Shown piece after piece: positions 4,526-5,104 of a stretch of DNA of 5,104 bases (within the stretch, counting starts at the first letter, position 1; each line of letters opens with the position of its first letter). The notes under the pieces are model-generated. The model was not told the DNA's origin. It did not search any database and saw only the letters and a program-made list of their open reading frames with translations. Source of the stretch: Bifidobacteriaceae bacterium (GTDB lineage: Bacteria > Actinomycetota > Actinomycetes > Actinomycetales > WQXJ01); assembly GCA_031261885.1 (NCBI GenBank), contig JAISIU010000143.1, positions 1 to 5,104 on the forward strand, given 5' to 3'. The position numbers and the translations under genes are program-made.

Positions 4526-5104
4526 AACCGCCCAGATCGTGATGGCGCGTGGCGATCAATCCGCCCGCGCCCAACACGAGCGAGACGCCGGCCGCGAGCA
4601 GGAACGCGGCCGGCGCGCCGAAGTTGTCGATGACCGTGCCGCACAGCGGCGAGCCGAGCGCCGACGCGGCCGTGCCGACCGTGCCGTACCAGCCCATCGC
4701 GAGCCCGAGCCGGCCCGCCGGCACGATGTTCGTGATCGCGTTGTTCGCCGAGGCCAGCGTCGGGGCGCACAGGAGCCCGGCCACGCCGACGAGGATGCCG
4801 AGCCACAGCCCGCCGCGGGCCAGCGCGACGGGCGCCGTGACGAGCGCCAGGATGACGGCCAACAGCAACGGATGGAAGCCACGCTTCAGCGCGCCGTACG
4901 TGAACCCGGCCAGCCCGCTCGTCACACCCCAGACCGACATGATGATGCCCGTCAGCGACACCTCGCCCCAGCTGCGCAAGCAGGCGACGATGCCGAGATC
5001 GGTGCCGGACAGCGCGAAGTTCGCCGCGAACACCGCGCACAGCACCGCGATGAGCGGCAACGTGAACAACCGTCCCGAGTCCTCGCCATCGGCCGCGTCC
5101 GATG
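4524..5104 (-). CDS. MFS transporter, C-terminal half, 5'-truncated by the window edge
   Basis: About 192 residues are visible, and the frame stays open to the window's right edge, so the gene starts outside. The TTG at 5069 is an internal leucine codon, not a start. Upstream of it lies an acidic polar stretch (SDAADGEDSGR) that fits the central cytoplasmic loop of a 12-helix major facilitator. Numbering from that Leu, six hydrophobic segments follow at about 2-28, 38-60, 66-84, 87-108, 118-140 and 148-172, matching helices 7-12. A short cytoplasmic tail ends in RHHDLGG. The glycine- and alanine-rich helices and Pro at 140 suit a drug/H+ antiporter-like or sugar-efflux-type permease, but the substrate cannot be assigned. 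It is convergent with the WXG operon and probably unrelated to it in function. Confidence 0.85.
   Translation of the reverse strand, partial: SDAADGEDSGRLFTLPLIAVLCAVFAANFALSGTDLGIVACLRSWGEVSLTGIIMSVWGVTSGLAGFTYGALKRGFHPLLLAVILALVTAPVALARGGLWLGILVGVAGLLCAPTLASANNAITNIVPAGRLGLAMGWYGTVGTAASALGSPLCGTVIDNFGAPAAFLLAAGVSLVLGAGGLIATRHHDLGG

Noticed and set aside
4159..5040. 293-codon - strand frame across the WXG100 gene and transporter region
   Set aside because: It overlaps both real genes in the wrong frame and lacks the hydrophobic segments seen in the transporter frame.
1..5104. Transposase, CRISPR array, tRNA, rRNA or attachment site
   Set aside because: No transposase motifs, terminal inverted repeats, regularly spaced repeat arrays or tRNA-like cloverleaf sequences were seen on either strand.

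Overview
The window is GC-rich DNA with codons strongly biased to G or C in the third position, GTG starts and ESX-type (WXG) proteins. This points to an actinomycete (Actinomycetota); the genus cannot be fixed from the sequence alone. The window cuts a gene at each end and carries one complete five-gene operon between them.

Layout. (i) 1-752, + strand: the 3' part of an alpha/beta hydrolase gene, followed at once by a short GC hairpin. (ii) 753-1168: a 416-bp non-coding leader rich in inverted and direct repeats, including a 12-bp palindrome and two 12-mers spaced 21 bp apart. (iii) 1169-4506, + strand: five tightly spaced genes. They are a 96-aa helical EspC/WXG-like protein; two paralogous ~397-aa proteins, each joining an N-terminal WXG100-like helical hairpin to a C-terminal calpain-like (papain-fold) cysteine peptidase domain; an 88-aa probably beta-rich protein of unknown function; and a 101-aa WXG100 protein with a WSG turn. 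The gaps are -4, 13, 48 and 29 bp, so co-transcription is likely. (iv) 4524-5104, - strand: the C-terminal half of an MFS transporter, convergent with the operon and separated from it by 17 bp.

The central operon is the interesting part. Its simplest reading is a type VII (ESX-like) secretion cargo cassette. The two WXG-calpain proteins would be secreted proteases or toxins, the 96-aa and 101-aa helical proteins their secretion partners, and the 88-aa protein an immunity factor, inhibitor or chaperone. The first paralog keeps the full calpain catalytic set (Gln188, Cys194, His348, Asn365). The second keeps Gln, Cys and His but has Asp instead of the catalytic Asn, and Gly instead of the aromatic residue after the Cys, so the pair may have diverged in activity. 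No secretion machinery genes (EccB, C, D or E, or mycosin) lie in the window. The secretion and toxin roles are therefore inferred from domain architecture and gene order.
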